Assembly (NCBI GenBank): GCA_965226755.1
Contig: CBDDDT010000006.1
Location: 124,001-188,000, forward strand
Direction of reading: 5' to 3'
Length of the DNA stretch: 64,000 bases
Origin: Bog-113 sp965226755
GTDB lineage: Bacteria; Acidobacteriota; Terriglobia; Bryobacterales; Bryobacteraceae
The notes under the pieces are model-generated. The model did no database searches. It worked only from the letters and a program-made list of their open reading frames with translations, and was not told where the DNA came from. Positions 26,752-36,136 of this stretch are shown piece by piece; the first letter of the stretch is position 1; every line of letters begins with the position of its first letter. The position numbers and the translations under genes were made by a program.

Positions 26752-28779
26752 CTATTCGACGGTGAAGTCGATGTACTGCGATGCGGTGCGTTGTCTCTCC
26801 GGCGCCCGATGATCGGTCACGACCACCTGAAGCACGTAGTTCCCCGGGCCTAGCGCGTTCCCTAGCGTCGTCGCCCACCTGCTGACCAGCCGCCGGGGAT
26901 CCGGCTGATGGGCGGCGTCCACCAGCGCCGGCTTGCTCGCGTAAACCTGCTCGCCATCGCGGAAGATTCTGGTCTGCGCCTCCAATTCCGCGCTCTTGAC
27001 CGCACCGGCGCGGGCATTGAAAATCACGTACGCATAAGCGATCTTTGCGCCGGGCCGGAAGACGCGCACCGCCGCGCTCCCGTTCGCGTTCCCCACCGGC
27101 AGCCGGCCTTCGGAGCTGGATACCAGGGAAATAGCCGCTCCCGGCGATTGCTCCTGCAGCAGAATCGAGGACAACGCGAGCCGGCCCGCTTTCAGATCCG
27201 GGGCGTCCACAATGCCCCTGGCGGATCCCACGCGCCCGGAGTTCAGATCCCGCACCGCGACGCGCACCTCATAAACGCCGGCGCGGCGCACGCTCTGGTG
27301 GATCGCATACACCGTGCCTTCGGCTCTCTCAGAGATCTGGATCGGGCAGGTCCGGTCCTGCGTATCGATCACCTGCCCGTTCTCGCCGACCGCCGCCGCC
27401 ATCAGGCGAATCGATCCGCCGTTCGCGCCCACTGTAATATCCCGTGGATCCACGTAAACCAGAACGTTCAGAAATTCCCCCTCTTTCGAATTTTCCGAAA
27501 ACAGAGCCGTTGCGCGCACGCGCAGCGCGTCCGCCGCCACTGGAGAAAGGAGAGCCTTCGTGATCTCGTCCGGGGCCGGGCTTTCGGGCGGGCGGCTCGA
27601 ATAAAAGCCGCCGCGGGAGCGAACCTTCAGGCCGGGCGCTCTCACTTTGACTTCTACTTTGTGGAACTGAGGCTGACCTTCGTGCTGCTGAAACGTGCTG
27701 GCGTCCGGGCGGTAGCCGATCAGGTAATATCCGTCGGAATCGCTCATGACCTTCCTTATCGCCAGGTCCAGATCATTCATATCGTGCAGAAACAAGCCGC
27801 CGGTGTCTTGCGCGATGAACGAGAGACCCTCCTGCGAGTTGACGATGCCCGCCGCGCGCTGAACCTGTATCTTCATCATGGCCTCGTTCGTAAAGCCGTG
27901 AATTTCATCCGCCGAAGTCAGGCCCGTATATTGCACGCCGCGCGGGTCAATGACGGAGATGACGACGGAAGCCCGACCCGCCGCATCGGTGAGACGCCGC
28001 AAGCTGTTCATCACCCGGACATCAATGTCCCGCGCAAAAATCAGCGGAAGACTTTCAGAGAAGACGATCATCAGCTTACGGCCCGGCAGCGCGCTCGCGC
28101 TGTTCACCAGGTAGCGCAGGGTGTCGATCGTCTCCAGATCGGAGAATTTCTGGTGGCCCGCGACGTTTCTATCCGTAAACCAGCCGAAGCGCCCTTTGAT
28201 CGGCGCGATGGCCGGCGAACCGGCGCGTGACGCCGCGCTGTACCGCAGATCCTCGATGGCGGCGTTCAGCAGGCGAGGGTCAGAAGTGAACTGGGGAAGG
28301 CTCCCAATCGCGAGGCCGATCCGGGAGATCGCCACCAGATCGCCCGGATCGATCTGCCCGGACACAAATCGTTTGAGCTCCGCGCGAACCTGCAACATGG
28401 AGTCGGCTGAGAGCCCGCGATCGTCCACCACCATCGCGGTGGCCCGGCGGAGGTTCGCCGCCTGAAGAGGAGGCGCCGCGAACGGTGGAGCTCCGGCCGC
28501 GGCCGGCTTCGTCCCCGTAGCGTTGCGTACGATGCTCACGGGCGGGCTTTTGATGTACGTAAGGTTGGAAATCGTCTGCGGTTTGCCGTCCTGCAGAATC
28601 TCGAAATCGGCCGCTGTCAAATCGGTTTTATGCCGGCCCGCCGCGTCCGTGACCACGGCGTCGATCTGAACCAGATTCACGTCCAGGTGAATTACGTTCT
28701 GCTGAGGATCCGGTAAGCTTTGCCCAAAGGCCAGGACCGTCCCCAACAGAAACGCCGTGAGTCGGATGCGGCCGGCCAT
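26752..28779 (-). CDS. VWFA-related Acidobacterial domain protein, exported
   Basis: This 675-residue protein has a signal peptide (MAGRIRLTAFLLGTVLAFGQS). It then carries the N-terminal segment (DVNLVQIDAVVTDAAGR, DFEILQDGKPQTI) typical of the VWFA-related Acidobacterial domain family (TIGR03436), followed by a von Willebrand A-like domain to about residue 320. The C-terminal half is beta-rich, possibly Ig-like. The family is expanded in Solibacter and relatives; its role is unknown, probably at the cell envelope. The ATG has GAGG 7 bases upstream. It is divergent from the GyrI-like gene with 22 bases between. Confidence 0.85.
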   Translation of the reverse strand: MAGRIRLTAFLLGTVLAFGQSLPDPQQNVIHLDVNLVQIDAVVTDAAGRHKTDLTAADFEILQDGKPQTISNLTYIKSPPVSIVRNATGTKPAAAGAPPFAAPPLQAANLRRATAMVVDDRGLSADSMLQVRAELKRFVSGQIDPGDLVAISRIGLAIGSLPQFTSDPRLLNAAIEDLRYSAASRAGSPAIAPIKGRFGWFTDRNVAGHQKFSDLETIDTLRYLVNSASALPGRKLMIVFSESLPLIFARDIDVRVMNSLRRLTDAAGRASVVISVIDPRGVQYTGLTSADEIHGFTNEAMMKIQVQRAAGIVNSQEGLSFIAQDTGGLFLHDMNDLDLAIRKVMSDSDGYYLIGYRPDASTFQQHEGQPQFHKVEVKVRAPGLKVRSRGGFYSSRPPESPAPDEITKALLSPVAADALRVRATALFSENSKEGEFLNVLVYVDPRDITVGANGGSIRLMAAAVGENGQVIDTQDRTCPIQISERAEGTVYAIHQSVRRAGVYEVRVAVRDLNSGRVGSARGIVDAPDLKAGRLALSSILLQEQSPGAAISLVSSSEGRLPVGNANGSAAVRVFRPGAKIAYAYVIFNARAGAVKSAELEAQTRIFRDGEQVYASKPALVDAAHQPDPRRLVSRWATTLGNALGPGNYVLQVVVTDHRAPERQRTASQYIDFTVE

Positions 28780-28801
28780 CGATTGCCTCACACTAGAGTT
28801 T

Positions 28802-29245
28802 ATGCAACAACCGGAATTCAAGGTGATCGGCATCGCCGCCAGAACCACCAACCAACTGGAGATGGCGGGCGCAGGCAGGATCGGCGATCTATGGGGCAGA
28901 TTCTTCGCCGGCGCGGGCGCTCAGATCCCGGGCGCTGTTGACGAAGCTATCTACTCGGTCTACTCGGGTTACGAGTCGGACGAAACGGGCCTCTACGATG
29001 TTCTGGTCGGGAAGAAAGTCCGCGAGGACGCGGAAGCGCCCGCCGGCTTCACGTCCATCCAAATCCCCGCCGCGCGCTACATGACATTCCCCGCGGCGGA
29101 TTCGACGCCGGCATCGGTCATCGCTGCGTGGAAGGCAGTCTACGCGTACTTCTCCGCGCCTGACGCGACGGCGCGGCGCGCTTTCACAATGGACTTCGAA
29201 CGGCACGCTCCCGATCGTGCCGAGCTCTTCATCGCCGTGCTCTGA
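28802..29245 (+). CDS. GyrI-like/AraC effector-binding domain protein
   Basis: This 147-residue single-domain protein matches the effector-binding fold shared by GyrI (SbmC), BmrR and AraC-type C-terminal domains. It begins EFKVIGIAARTTN and has the conserved YSVYSGYES region and the IPAARYMTFPA segment. It has no DNA-binding domain. Relatives bind small molecules or hydrolyse reactive compounds. A longer frame upstream lies inside the VWFA-related gene; I chose the ATG at 28802. No strong ribosome-binding site is visible. Confidence 0.8.
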   Translation: MQQPEFKVIGIAARTTNQLEMAGAGRIGDLWGRFFAGAGAQIPGAVDEAIYSVYSGYESDETGLYDVLVGKKVREDAEAPAGFTSIQIPAARYMTFPAADSTPASVIAAWKAVYAYFSAPDATARRAFTMDFERHAPDRAELFIAVL

Positions 29246-29247
29246 CC

Positions 29248-29266
29248 CGGCAATCTCTATTTGCCG
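29248..29266. terminator. Short hairpin between convergent GyrI-like gene and nuoN
   Basis: CGGCAA and TTGCCG form a 6-bp stem with a 7-base loop in the 11-base gap, extending over the nuoN stop codon. It could serve as a bidirectional terminator but the stem is short. Confidence 0.3.
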
Positions 29267-30750
29267 AAATTGGCCGAGCGTATGGCGAAATTGAGAACCG
29301 AGGATGGAAACACGCCCAGGAAAATGGTTCCGATCGCGGGCAGCACCAGCGCGAACTGCGTGGCGACGGGAAGCGGCTCGGTCTCCGGCGTGGCGCTGGT
29401 CGCGTCCTGCATGTACATGACGGCGACGATGCGCAGGTAGTAATAAGCCGCGACGGCGCTGTTCAACAGACCGAGCACCGTGAGCCACACCATGTTCGCC
29501 TGCAGCGCCGCTTCGAAGATATAGAACTTCCCGAAGAATCCGCCTGTGAGCGGAACGCCCACCAGGGAGAGCAGAAAGATCGCCATAAGCGCCGCGGTGA
29601 AAGGCTGGCGGCTTCCCAGGCCGGCGAAGTCCGCGATGGAGACGCTCTTTTGACCCCGTCCGCCCACATGGGACACCACCAGGAAAACGCCCACATTCAT
29701 GCAGGCGTAAGCCGCCAGGTAGAACATCGCCGCGCCCGCGCCCAGATCGGAATGCGCGGCCAGAGCCACCAGCACGTAGCCGGCGTGCGCAACCGAGCTG
29801 TACGCCAGCATGCGCTTGATGTTCGATTGCGAAAGCGCCGCGAAGTTTCCGATCGTCATCGAGAGCAGCGCCGAGATCCAGACGATAGGCGCCCAGCCGT
29901 TCTCCACCGTCGGATACGCGGTCAGGAAAATCCGGATGAACACCGCAAACGCCGCCGCCTTGGGACCCGCGGAAAGGAAGGCCGAGACCGGAGTCGGAGC
30001 GCCTTGATAAACGTCCGGCGCCCAGACTTGAAAGGGCGCGCCGGAAACCTTGAAGGCCAGGCCGACGAACATCAGCGCCGCCGACATACCCAGGAGGACA
30101 GACGAAATATGCGCGGTTTGCAAACCCTGCTGCGATCCGGTCACCAGGTTATGAATCACCGAAAGGTTCGTCGAACCCGTCGCGCCGTAAATCACCGAAA
30201 TTCCGTACAGGAAAAAGGCTGTGGCGAACGAGCCCAGAAGGAAGTACTTGACGGAGGCCTCATTGGCGCGCCGGTCGTCCCGCAGATAACCCGCCAGGAT
30301 GTAAGTCGCGATGCTGGAAATCTCCAGCCCGATGAAGATCATGATGAGCTCATTCGCGCTCGCCATGATGCACTGGCCGGCGATGGAGAACAGCACCAAT
30401 GAGTGGAACTCGCCGGTCTCGGCGCGCTCCCGCGAGAGGAACTGATACGAGCCCAGAACCACGACGACGCCGATCGAAATCACCAGAATCCGGAAGAACG
30501 TCGCAAAGCCGTCGATCACCAGCATCCGGGAAAACGCTTCGCCCGGCAGGGTGTTCGCATACACGCAAGCGAGGATCGCTCCCGCCATCGCGAGCAGCGA
30601 GAGATTTCCAAACACCGGACTGGAGATCCGCTTGATCAGCGGGTTCAACACCATCAAGAAGGTGCCCATCGCGCACAGGATGATTTCCGGAAGAAAGCGC
30701 AGATACTCGGAAGCCGAGGGAATGGAAGTGACGAAGACGTCAGTTTGCAC
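29257..30750 (-). CDS. nuoN: NADH-quinone oxidoreductase subunit N
   Basis: NuoN is one of three antiporter-like proton-pumping membrane subunits of complex I. The 497-residue protein has about 14 hydrophobic helices and the conserved FIGLEISSIATYILAG and LLGSFATAFFLYG segments, with the usual Lys and Glu in the helices. I chose GTG 30750 because GGAGG lies 7 bases upstream; an ATG at 30774 would lie deeper inside nuoM. It is the last gene of the nuo operon and overlaps nuoM by 11 bases. Confidence 0.95.
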   Translation of the reverse strand: MQTDVFVTSIPSASEYLRFLPEIILCAMGTFLMVLNPLIKRISSPVFGNLSLLAMAGAILACVYANTLPGEAFSRMLVIDGFATFFRILVISIGVVVVLGSYQFLSRERAETGEFHSLVLFSIAGQCIMASANELIMIFIGLEISSIATYILAGYLRDDRRANEASVKYFLLGSFATAFFLYGISVIYGATGSTNLSVIHNLVTGSQQGLQTAHISSVLLGMSAALMFVGLAFKVSGAPFQVWAPDVYQGAPTPVSAFLSAGPKAAAFAVFIRIFLTAYPTVENGWAPIVWISALLSMTIGNFAALSQSNIKRMLAYSSVAHAGYVLVALAAHSDLGAGAAMFYLAAYACMNVGVFLVVSHVGGRGQKSVSIADFAGLGSRQPFTAALMAIFLLSLVGVPLTGGFFGKFYIFEAALQANMVWLTVLGLLNSAVAAYYYLRIVAVMYMQDATSATPETEPLPVATQFALVLPAIGTIFLGVFPSSVLNFAIRSANFGK

Positions 30751-32278
30751 GCCGAGCCTCCAGAGGCAGCTCATGCGGGCCCTGCACCCGGAACGGGACG
30801 TTCTGCTTGCTGTCTTCGAGCATGTGCGCGGTCGCGCCGGTAATCGCGGGCAGGAAGGTTCGCGTACCGATCCCCAGCCAGAACATCATGACGATCAGCG
30901 GAATGACGCAGAGCCATTCGCGCGCGTCCAGATCGAAGCGCCTGGCGGGCCCTTGGCCGTAGAGGCGCGCCAAATCCGGCGCCGGCCCGTAAAAGAGCCG
31001 CTGGTAGAGCCAGAGCATATAGCAGGCCGAGAGAATGACGCCGATCGCGGCGAACACCGCGTACCGGAAGTGCGCCTGCGCCGCGCCCAGCAGCACCAGA
31101 AACTCGCCCACGAAGCTGTTCAGCGTCGGCAATCCGATTCCGGCCAGAGTCGTGATCAGGAACGCCGTGGCCAGCCAGGGCGCCACATGGGCCATCCCGC
31201 CGTAATCCGCTATCAGGTTGGATTTGCGGCGCTGGATCAGCAGCCCGGTCACCAGAAACAGCCCGCCGGTGGCGATGCCGTGATTGATCAACTGGTACAC
31301 GGCGCCGTCCGTCCCGACCTGCGTGAAAGTGAAAATCCCCAGCACCATGAAACCCACGTGACTCACCGATGAGTAGGCGATCAGCCGCAGGATATTGGTT
31401 TCGGCCAGCGCGAGCAAAGCTCCATACAGAATCCCGATAATCGCGAGAACGATAATCCAGGGCGCGTTGTCCCGCGACGCTCCCGGAAACAGGGGCAGGC
31501 AAAAACGAAGCATGCCGAACACCCCGAGCTTCAGAAGCATCATGGAAACCGGCGGCGGCGCTTGTTCGTGAAAGTCCGGCAGCCAGGTATGCAGGGGGAA
31601 GATCGGGCCCTTGATCGCGAACGCGGCGAAAAATCCGAGAAAGAGCAGGTTCTGTTGGGCATGCGAGAAGATCAGCCGGCCGCCTGAAAGCTGGTCCAGA
31701 ATCTCCGACAAATCGAACGTGTGCGCCCGCGTGTAGATGAAAATCATGCTGGCCAGCATGAGGACGGAACCCGCCATCGTGTACACGAAGAATTTGACGG
31801 ACGCGTAGGCGCGCCTGTCGCCGCCCCAGATCCCGATCAGGAACAGGAACGGAACGATGCTGACTTCCCAGAACACATAGAACAGAAAAAGGTCATAGGC
31901 GGCGAAGACTCCGATCAGACCGAATTCCAGAAGAAGGATGAGCGCGAAGTACTCCTTCGTGCGCTTCACGACGGAGGTCCAGGAAGCCAGAATGGCCAGC
32001 GGAGTCAGGAATGTCGAAAGAACGATCATCCACAATCCGATGCCGTCGGCGGCGACGTGATAATGGATCTCCGGACTTTGCACCCAGATGATATCCGTCA
32101 CGAACATGGGGCTCGGTCCGGCGTGATAGTGGGTGGCCAGCGCAAGCCCCGCCGCCAGCGTCACCAGTGAAATGGTCAGGGTGAACAGACGGATGGCTTG
32201 CGACAGACTGCGCGGAATCAGCAGCGTCACCAGAAAGCCCACCAGGGGAAGCAGCAGAATCAGATCAAGCAGGTTCAT
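30740..32278 (-). CDS. nuoM: NADH-quinone oxidoreductase subunit M
   Basis: NuoM is an antiporter-like membrane subunit of complex I. The 512-residue protein contains the conserved FYVFWEVSIVPFLFLIGIWGG segment (catalytic Glu of helix 5), the FFAAFAIKGPIFPLHTWLPD segment with the pumping Lys, and HEQAPPPVSM. The ATG forms an ATGA overlap with the nuoL stop, so translation is coupled. A longer upstream frame inside nuoL was rejected. Confidence 0.96.
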   Translation of the reverse strand: MNLLDLILLLPLVGFLVTLLIPRSLSQAIRLFTLTISLVTLAAGLALATHYHAGPSPMFVTDIIWVQSPEIHYHVAADGIGLWMIVLSTFLTPLAILASWTSVVKRTKEYFALILLLEFGLIGVFAAYDLFLFYVFWEVSIVPFLFLIGIWGGDRRAYASVKFFVYTMAGSVLMLASMIFIYTRAHTFDLSEILDQLSGGRLIFSHAQQNLLFLGFFAAFAIKGPIFPLHTWLPDFHEQAPPPVSMMLLKLGVFGMLRFCLPLFPGASRDNAPWIIVLAIIGILYGALLALAETNILRLIAYSSVSHVGFMVLGIFTFTQVGTDGAVYQLINHGIATGGLFLVTGLLIQRRKSNLIADYGGMAHVAPWLATAFLITTLAGIGLPTLNSFVGEFLVLLGAAQAHFRYAVFAAIGVILSACYMLWLYQRLFYGPAPDLARLYGQGPARRFDLDAREWLCVIPLIVMMFWLGIGTRTFLPAITGATAHMLEDSKQNVPFRVQGPHELPLEARRAN

Positions 32279-34128
32279 CGCAGCACCACCCCGCTCGTCA
32301 TCAATCCCAGCATCACCAGGACGAAAACAGAACCGAGCACCACCCACGCCGCGTAGCTGCGAATATTTCCGGACTGCAACTGCTTCAGACCGCCTCCGAT
32401 GTTCCGGATCTGGCTGCCGGTTCCGTTGACGACGCCCTCGATGAGACCGCGGTCCATCCCCTTCAGCAAGACCGAACGCGATCCGGCCAAGGTGGGGCCC
32501 ACGATCGCCGCATCGTAAATCTCATCCACAAAGAACTTGTTATAGACCACCGTATAGACGCCGCCGAGCGATCGCGCCAGCGACTCCGGAAGACCGGGCC
32601 GGACGACATAGAACGCATAAGCCACCAAAATGCCGATCACGCCGGCCGAGACCGAACCCACCGTCAACATGAGGCTGGAAGCGGAGTTCTCGATAGCCGG
32701 AAACATGGTCTCCAGATAGTGCGGAACGTTGAACAGGAAACCGCCCGCAAAGGACAACAGAGCCAGGATCATGAGCGGAACGGTCATGGATAAAGGCGAT
32801 TCGTGCGGATGCGCATCCCCGCGATAGGCGCCAAAGAACGTCAGGAAGATCGCGCGGAACACATAGAAAGCCGTGAGCGCGGCCGTGATCAGCGCCACGA
32901 CATACATCCACGGATAGGTATGGGCCGCCGCGACCAGGATTTCGTCTTTACTGTAGAAGCCCGCGAACGGCGGGATTCCGGCGATCGCGAGCCCGGCGAT
33001 CACCAGGCACACGAAGGTCACGGGCGTCTGCTTGCGAAGGCCGCCCATTTTCCGCATATCCTGTTCGCCGCCGCAGGCGTGGATGACGCTGCCCGCGCCC
33101 AGGAAGAGCAGCGCTTTGAAGAACGCGTGCGTCATCAGGTGATAGATGCCGGCCGAGAACGCTCCGCAACCCGCCGCCAGAAACATGTAGCCGAGCTGCG
33201 AGACCGTGGAGTACGCGAACACTTTCTTGATGTCGTTCTGCGCGAGGCCGATCACGGCGGCGAACACCGCGGTCAGCACCCCTACCGTCGCCACCACTTC
33301 GAGGGCGGTCTGCGAATGGACGAAGATCGCCGACGCGCGCGCCACCATGTAAACGCCCGCCGTTACCATGGTGGCGGCGTGAATGAGCGCGGACACCGGC
33401 GTGGGACCTTCCATCGCATCCGGCAGCCACACGTATAGAGGCAACTGGGCGGACTTTCCGCACGCGCCCAGCAGCAGCAGAAGCGCGATGGCGGTCAGCA
33501 CCCCTTGCTCTTTGCCGGCGGCGGCCTGGAACACGGTCGCGAAGTCCAGCGTCCCGAAGTTGATCACTATCAGAAACATCGCCAGGGAAAAGCCGAAGTC
33601 CCCGATGCGATTCACGATGAATGCCTTATTGCCGGCGTTGGTCGCGCTCTTCCGGTCAAACCAGAACCCGACCAGAAGGTAACTGGCGAGACCCACGCCT
33701 TCCCATCCGACAAACAGCAGCAGGAAGTTGGCCGCCAGCACCAGCGTGAGCATGAAGAACATGAACAGGTTCAGGTACGCGAAGTAGCGCGCGTAACCGG
33801 AATCGTCTTTCATATATCCGGCTGAATAGATGTGAATTAGGGAGCCTACGCCGGTGATCACCAGCAGCATGATCGCGGTCAGGCGGTCGGCCGCAAAGTC
33901 CACGCCCACGCGGAACTCGCCGCTCTCAATCCACGTGAAGTAATGCTCGAAATGCCGGCCGTCGAGCGGCTGCAGCGCGCGAAAGACGTACAGAACCCAA
34001 AGGAACGACGACAAAGCTCCGGCGATGGCGATCGCGCTGACCAGCGCCTTGGGCAGCTTGCGCCCGAAAAGCCCATTCAGCAAAAAGCCGCAAAGCGGCA
34101 AAACAGGGATAAGCCAGAGTACCGGCAT
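32275..34128 (-). CDS. nuoL: NADH-quinone oxidoreductase subunit L
   Basis: NuoL is the distal antiporter-like subunit of complex I, with the long lateral helix at its C-terminal end. The 617-residue protein has FVGWEGVGLASYLLVGFWF (key Glu) and GKSAQLPLYVWLPDAMEGPTPVSALIHAATMV. Both are family hallmarks. The C-terminus keeps helices after about residue 540, consistent with the lateral arm. It begins 3 bases after nuoK and overlaps nuoM by 4 bases. Confidence 0.96.
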   Translation of the reverse strand: MPVLWLIPVLPLCGFLLNGLFGRKLPKALVSAIAIAGALSSFLWVLYVFRALQPLDGRHFEHYFTWIESGEFRVGVDFAADRLTAIMLLVITGVGSLIHIYSAGYMKDDSGYARYFAYLNLFMFFMLTLVLAANFLLLFVGWEGVGLASYLLVGFWFDRKSATNAGNKAFIVNRIGDFGFSLAMFLIVINFGTLDFATVFQAAAGKEQGVLTAIALLLLLGACGKSAQLPLYVWLPDAMEGPTPVSALIHAATMVTAGVYMVARASAIFVHSQTALEVVATVGVLTAVFAAVIGLAQNDIKKVFAYSTVSQLGYMFLAAGCGAFSAGIYHLMTHAFFKALLFLGAGSVIHACGGEQDMRKMGGLRKQTPVTFVCLVIAGLAIAGIPPFAGFYSKDEILVAAAHTYPWMYVVALITAALTAFYVFRAIFLTFFGAYRGDAHPHESPLSMTVPLMILALLSFAGGFLFNVPHYLETMFPAIENSASSLMLTVGSVSAGVIGILVAYAFYVVRPGLPESLARSLGGVYTVVYNKFFVDEIYDAAIVGPTLAGSRSVLLKGMDRGLIEGVVNGTGSQIRNIGGGLKQLQSGNIRSYAAWVVLGSVFVLVMLGLMTSGVVLR

Positions 34129-34131
34129 GGG

Positions 34132-34440
34132 CTAGTTATTCATCTCGTTGACATCGTCGATATCCAGGCTGGCGCGGTTCTTGTATACGGTCAGGATGAT
34201 GGCGAGACCGACGGCCGCTTCCGCCGCCGCCACCACCATCACGAAGAACGTGAAGATGTGCCCGTCGATCTGCGAACGCCCGTAGGAGAAAGTGATAAAC
34301 GAAAGATTCACCGCGTTGAGCATCAGTTCGATCGACATGAAAACGGTGATGATGTTCTTGCGGAACAGGAATCCCGCGATGCCCAGCGAAAAGAGAATCG
34401 CGCTCAGAATGAGATACCAGGAGAGCGGTACGCCGTGCAT
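34132..34440 (-). CDS. nuoK: NADH-quinone oxidoreductase subunit K
   Basis: NuoK is a 102-residue, three-helix membrane subunit of complex I. Helix 2 has the conserved Glu in FMSIELMLNAVNL and helix 3 the second Glu in AAAEAAVGLAI, both needed for proton transfer. One base separates it from nuoJ upstream. Confidence 0.95.
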   Translation of the reverse strand: MHGVPLSWYLILSAILFSLGIAGFLFRKNIITVFMSIELMLNAVNLSFITFSYGRSQIDGHIFTFFVMVVAAAEAAVGLAIILTVYKNRASLDIDDVNEMNN

Positions 34441-34441
34441 C

Positions 34442-34942
34442 TTAGTCGATCTCCTTGCGCGCCAGAACCACAGCGCCGATGATCGCGATCAGAATCAGGA
34501 TCGAGGTGACTTCAAACGGCAGCAGATAGCTTCGAAAAAGAAGGCGGCCGATGTTGCGCGCATTTCCGCCGGTAAAGGCGCCGAAGTGAGCCAGCGGGGC
34601 GTTGCGGAAATTCATCGCGAAAAAGTAGCCCAGGATCGCGAAGAAAGCGGCCAGCGCCGGGACACCGAGCAACTTGACCAGCAGCGAACGGCCGGGCTTT
34701 TCCTCGCCGCCCGAATTCAGAAGCATGATGACGAAGATGAACAGCACCATGATCGCGCCGGCATAGACGATGATCTGCGCCATTGCGATGAACTCCGCGC
34801 CCAGCAGAAGGTAAAGGACGGCCAGCGAGCCCATTACGCCCACCAGCGACAAAGCGCTCGAGATGGGGTGCTTCTGCGTCACCACGCCGACACCGCAGGC
34901 GACAGACACGATCGCGAAGAGCAGGAAGAGGAAGATGTCCAT
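34442..34942 (-). CDS. nuoJ: NADH-quinone oxidoreductase subunit J
   Basis: NuoJ is a five-helix membrane subunit of complex I, 166 residues here. The helix 3 block AQIIVYAGAIMVLFIFVIML, site of the pi-bulge involved in coupling, is intact. It abuts nuoH directly (nuoH stop at 34943). In most bacteria nuoI lies between nuoH and nuoJ; here there is no room for it. Confidence 0.95.
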   Translation of the reverse strand: MDIFLFLLFAIVSVACGVGVVTQKHPISSALSLVGVMGSLAVLYLLLGAEFIAMAQIIVYAGAIMVLFIFVIMLLNSGGEEKPGRSLLVKLLGVPALAAFFAILGYFFAMNFRNAPLAHFGAFTGGNARNIGRLLFRSYLLPFEVTSILILIAIIGAVVLARKEID

Positions 34943-36136
34943 CTATTTCGCCGTGAGGGCCACCATTAAGCCGGTGATCAATAAGTTGACCAGCGCGGCC
35001 GGGAACAGAATCTTCCAGGCGAAACTCATGAGCTGATCGTACCGGAAGCGCGGCAGCGTCGCGCGCACCCACATAAAGGTGAACAGAAGCGTTCCCACTT
35101 TCGCCGCGAACCAGAAGAACGGAATCAGAAAAGGCTGCAGCACCGGAACCAGAAACAGCGCGGCGATGATCCAGAAGATCACGCCAAACACCGGCAGCGA
35201 GAGGCGGTCGCGCTTACGCCGCGGGCTGATCCCGTTCAAAATCGAATACGCGCCCGCCAGCACGAACAGAATGACGGGAACGTAGTTCGACCCCAGCGAT
35301 ACGGGAAATAGCGGCTGCCAGCCGCCCAGGAACAGGATCGCCGTGATCGACGTGATGGTGATCATGTTGGCGTACTCCGCCATGAAAAACGACGCGAACT
35401 GCATGCTGCTGTATTCGGTGTGGAAGCCGGCGACCAGTTCATTCTCCGCTTCCGGCAGGTCGAACGGGACGCGGTTCGTTTCCGCGAAACCGGCGATTAC
35501 AAAAATCGCGAAACTGAACACCTGGGGAAAAGGCGCGGCGAACACGGACCAGCGGGGCAGAAAGCCGAAGTGGAACCCGCCTTGAGAAACCACGATCTCG
35601 CGCAGGCTCAAGGTGCCGGCGATCAGCAGCGGCGCCGTGATGGCCAGACTCAGCGGCAGTTCGTAGCTGATCATCTGCGCCGAGCTGCGCAGACCGCCCA
35701 TCAGGCTGTACTTGTTGTTGGAAGACCATCCCGCCAGAGCCACGCCATAAACGCCCAGCGAACTGATGGCGAGCACGAAGAGAATTCCGACATTCAGATC
35801 GGTCAGCTGCATCCAGGTGCGATACCCGAAAACCTGCACCTCCGAGCCGAACGGGATGACCGAGATGGAGATCAGCGACATCGCCACGGCGATCATCGGC
35901 GCGATCAGGTAAAACGGCCGGTTGACGTAAGAGGGGAACAGCCCTTCTTTCGTCATGAGCTTGATGACGTCGGCCAGCGGCTGCATCAATCCGTGCGGTC
36001 CCACGCGGGACGGGCCGACGCGCACCTGCACGTGCGCAAGCACCTTCCGCTCCACCCACTGCAGGTAGGCGAGCGTGGTCATAAGACCGGCGAAGACCAC
36101 GGCGATCTTCACTAGGCTGACGATGAAAAATTCCAT
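34943..36136 (-). CDS. nuoH: NADH-quinone oxidoreductase subunit H
   Basis: NuoH forms the quinone chamber between the membrane arm and the peripheral arm. The 397-residue protein has WVERKVLAHVQVRVGPSRVGPHGLMQPLADVIKL, whose pieces are strongly conserved. It also has the acidic loop EAENELVAGFHTEYSSM that lines the quinone path. Its ATG overlaps the nuoG TAA by one base (TAATG). Confidence 0.96.
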   Translation of the reverse strand: MEFFIVSLVKIAVVFAGLMTTLAYLQWVERKVLAHVQVRVGPSRVGPHGLMQPLADVIKLMTKEGLFPSYVNRPFYLIAPMIAVAMSLISISVIPFGSEVQVFGYRTWMQLTDLNVGILFVLAISSLGVYGVALAGWSSNNKYSLMGGLRSSAQMISYELPLSLAITAPLLIAGTLSLREIVVSQGGFHFGFLPRWSVFAAPFPQVFSFAIFVIAGFAETNRVPFDLPEAENELVAGFHTEYSSMQFASFFMAEYANMITITSITAILFLGGWQPLFPVSLGSNYVPVILFVLAGAYSILNGISPRRKRDRLSLPVFGVIFWIIAALFLVPVLQPFLIPFFWFAAKVGTLLFTFMWVRATLPRFRYDQLMSFAWKILFPAALVNLLITGLMVALTAK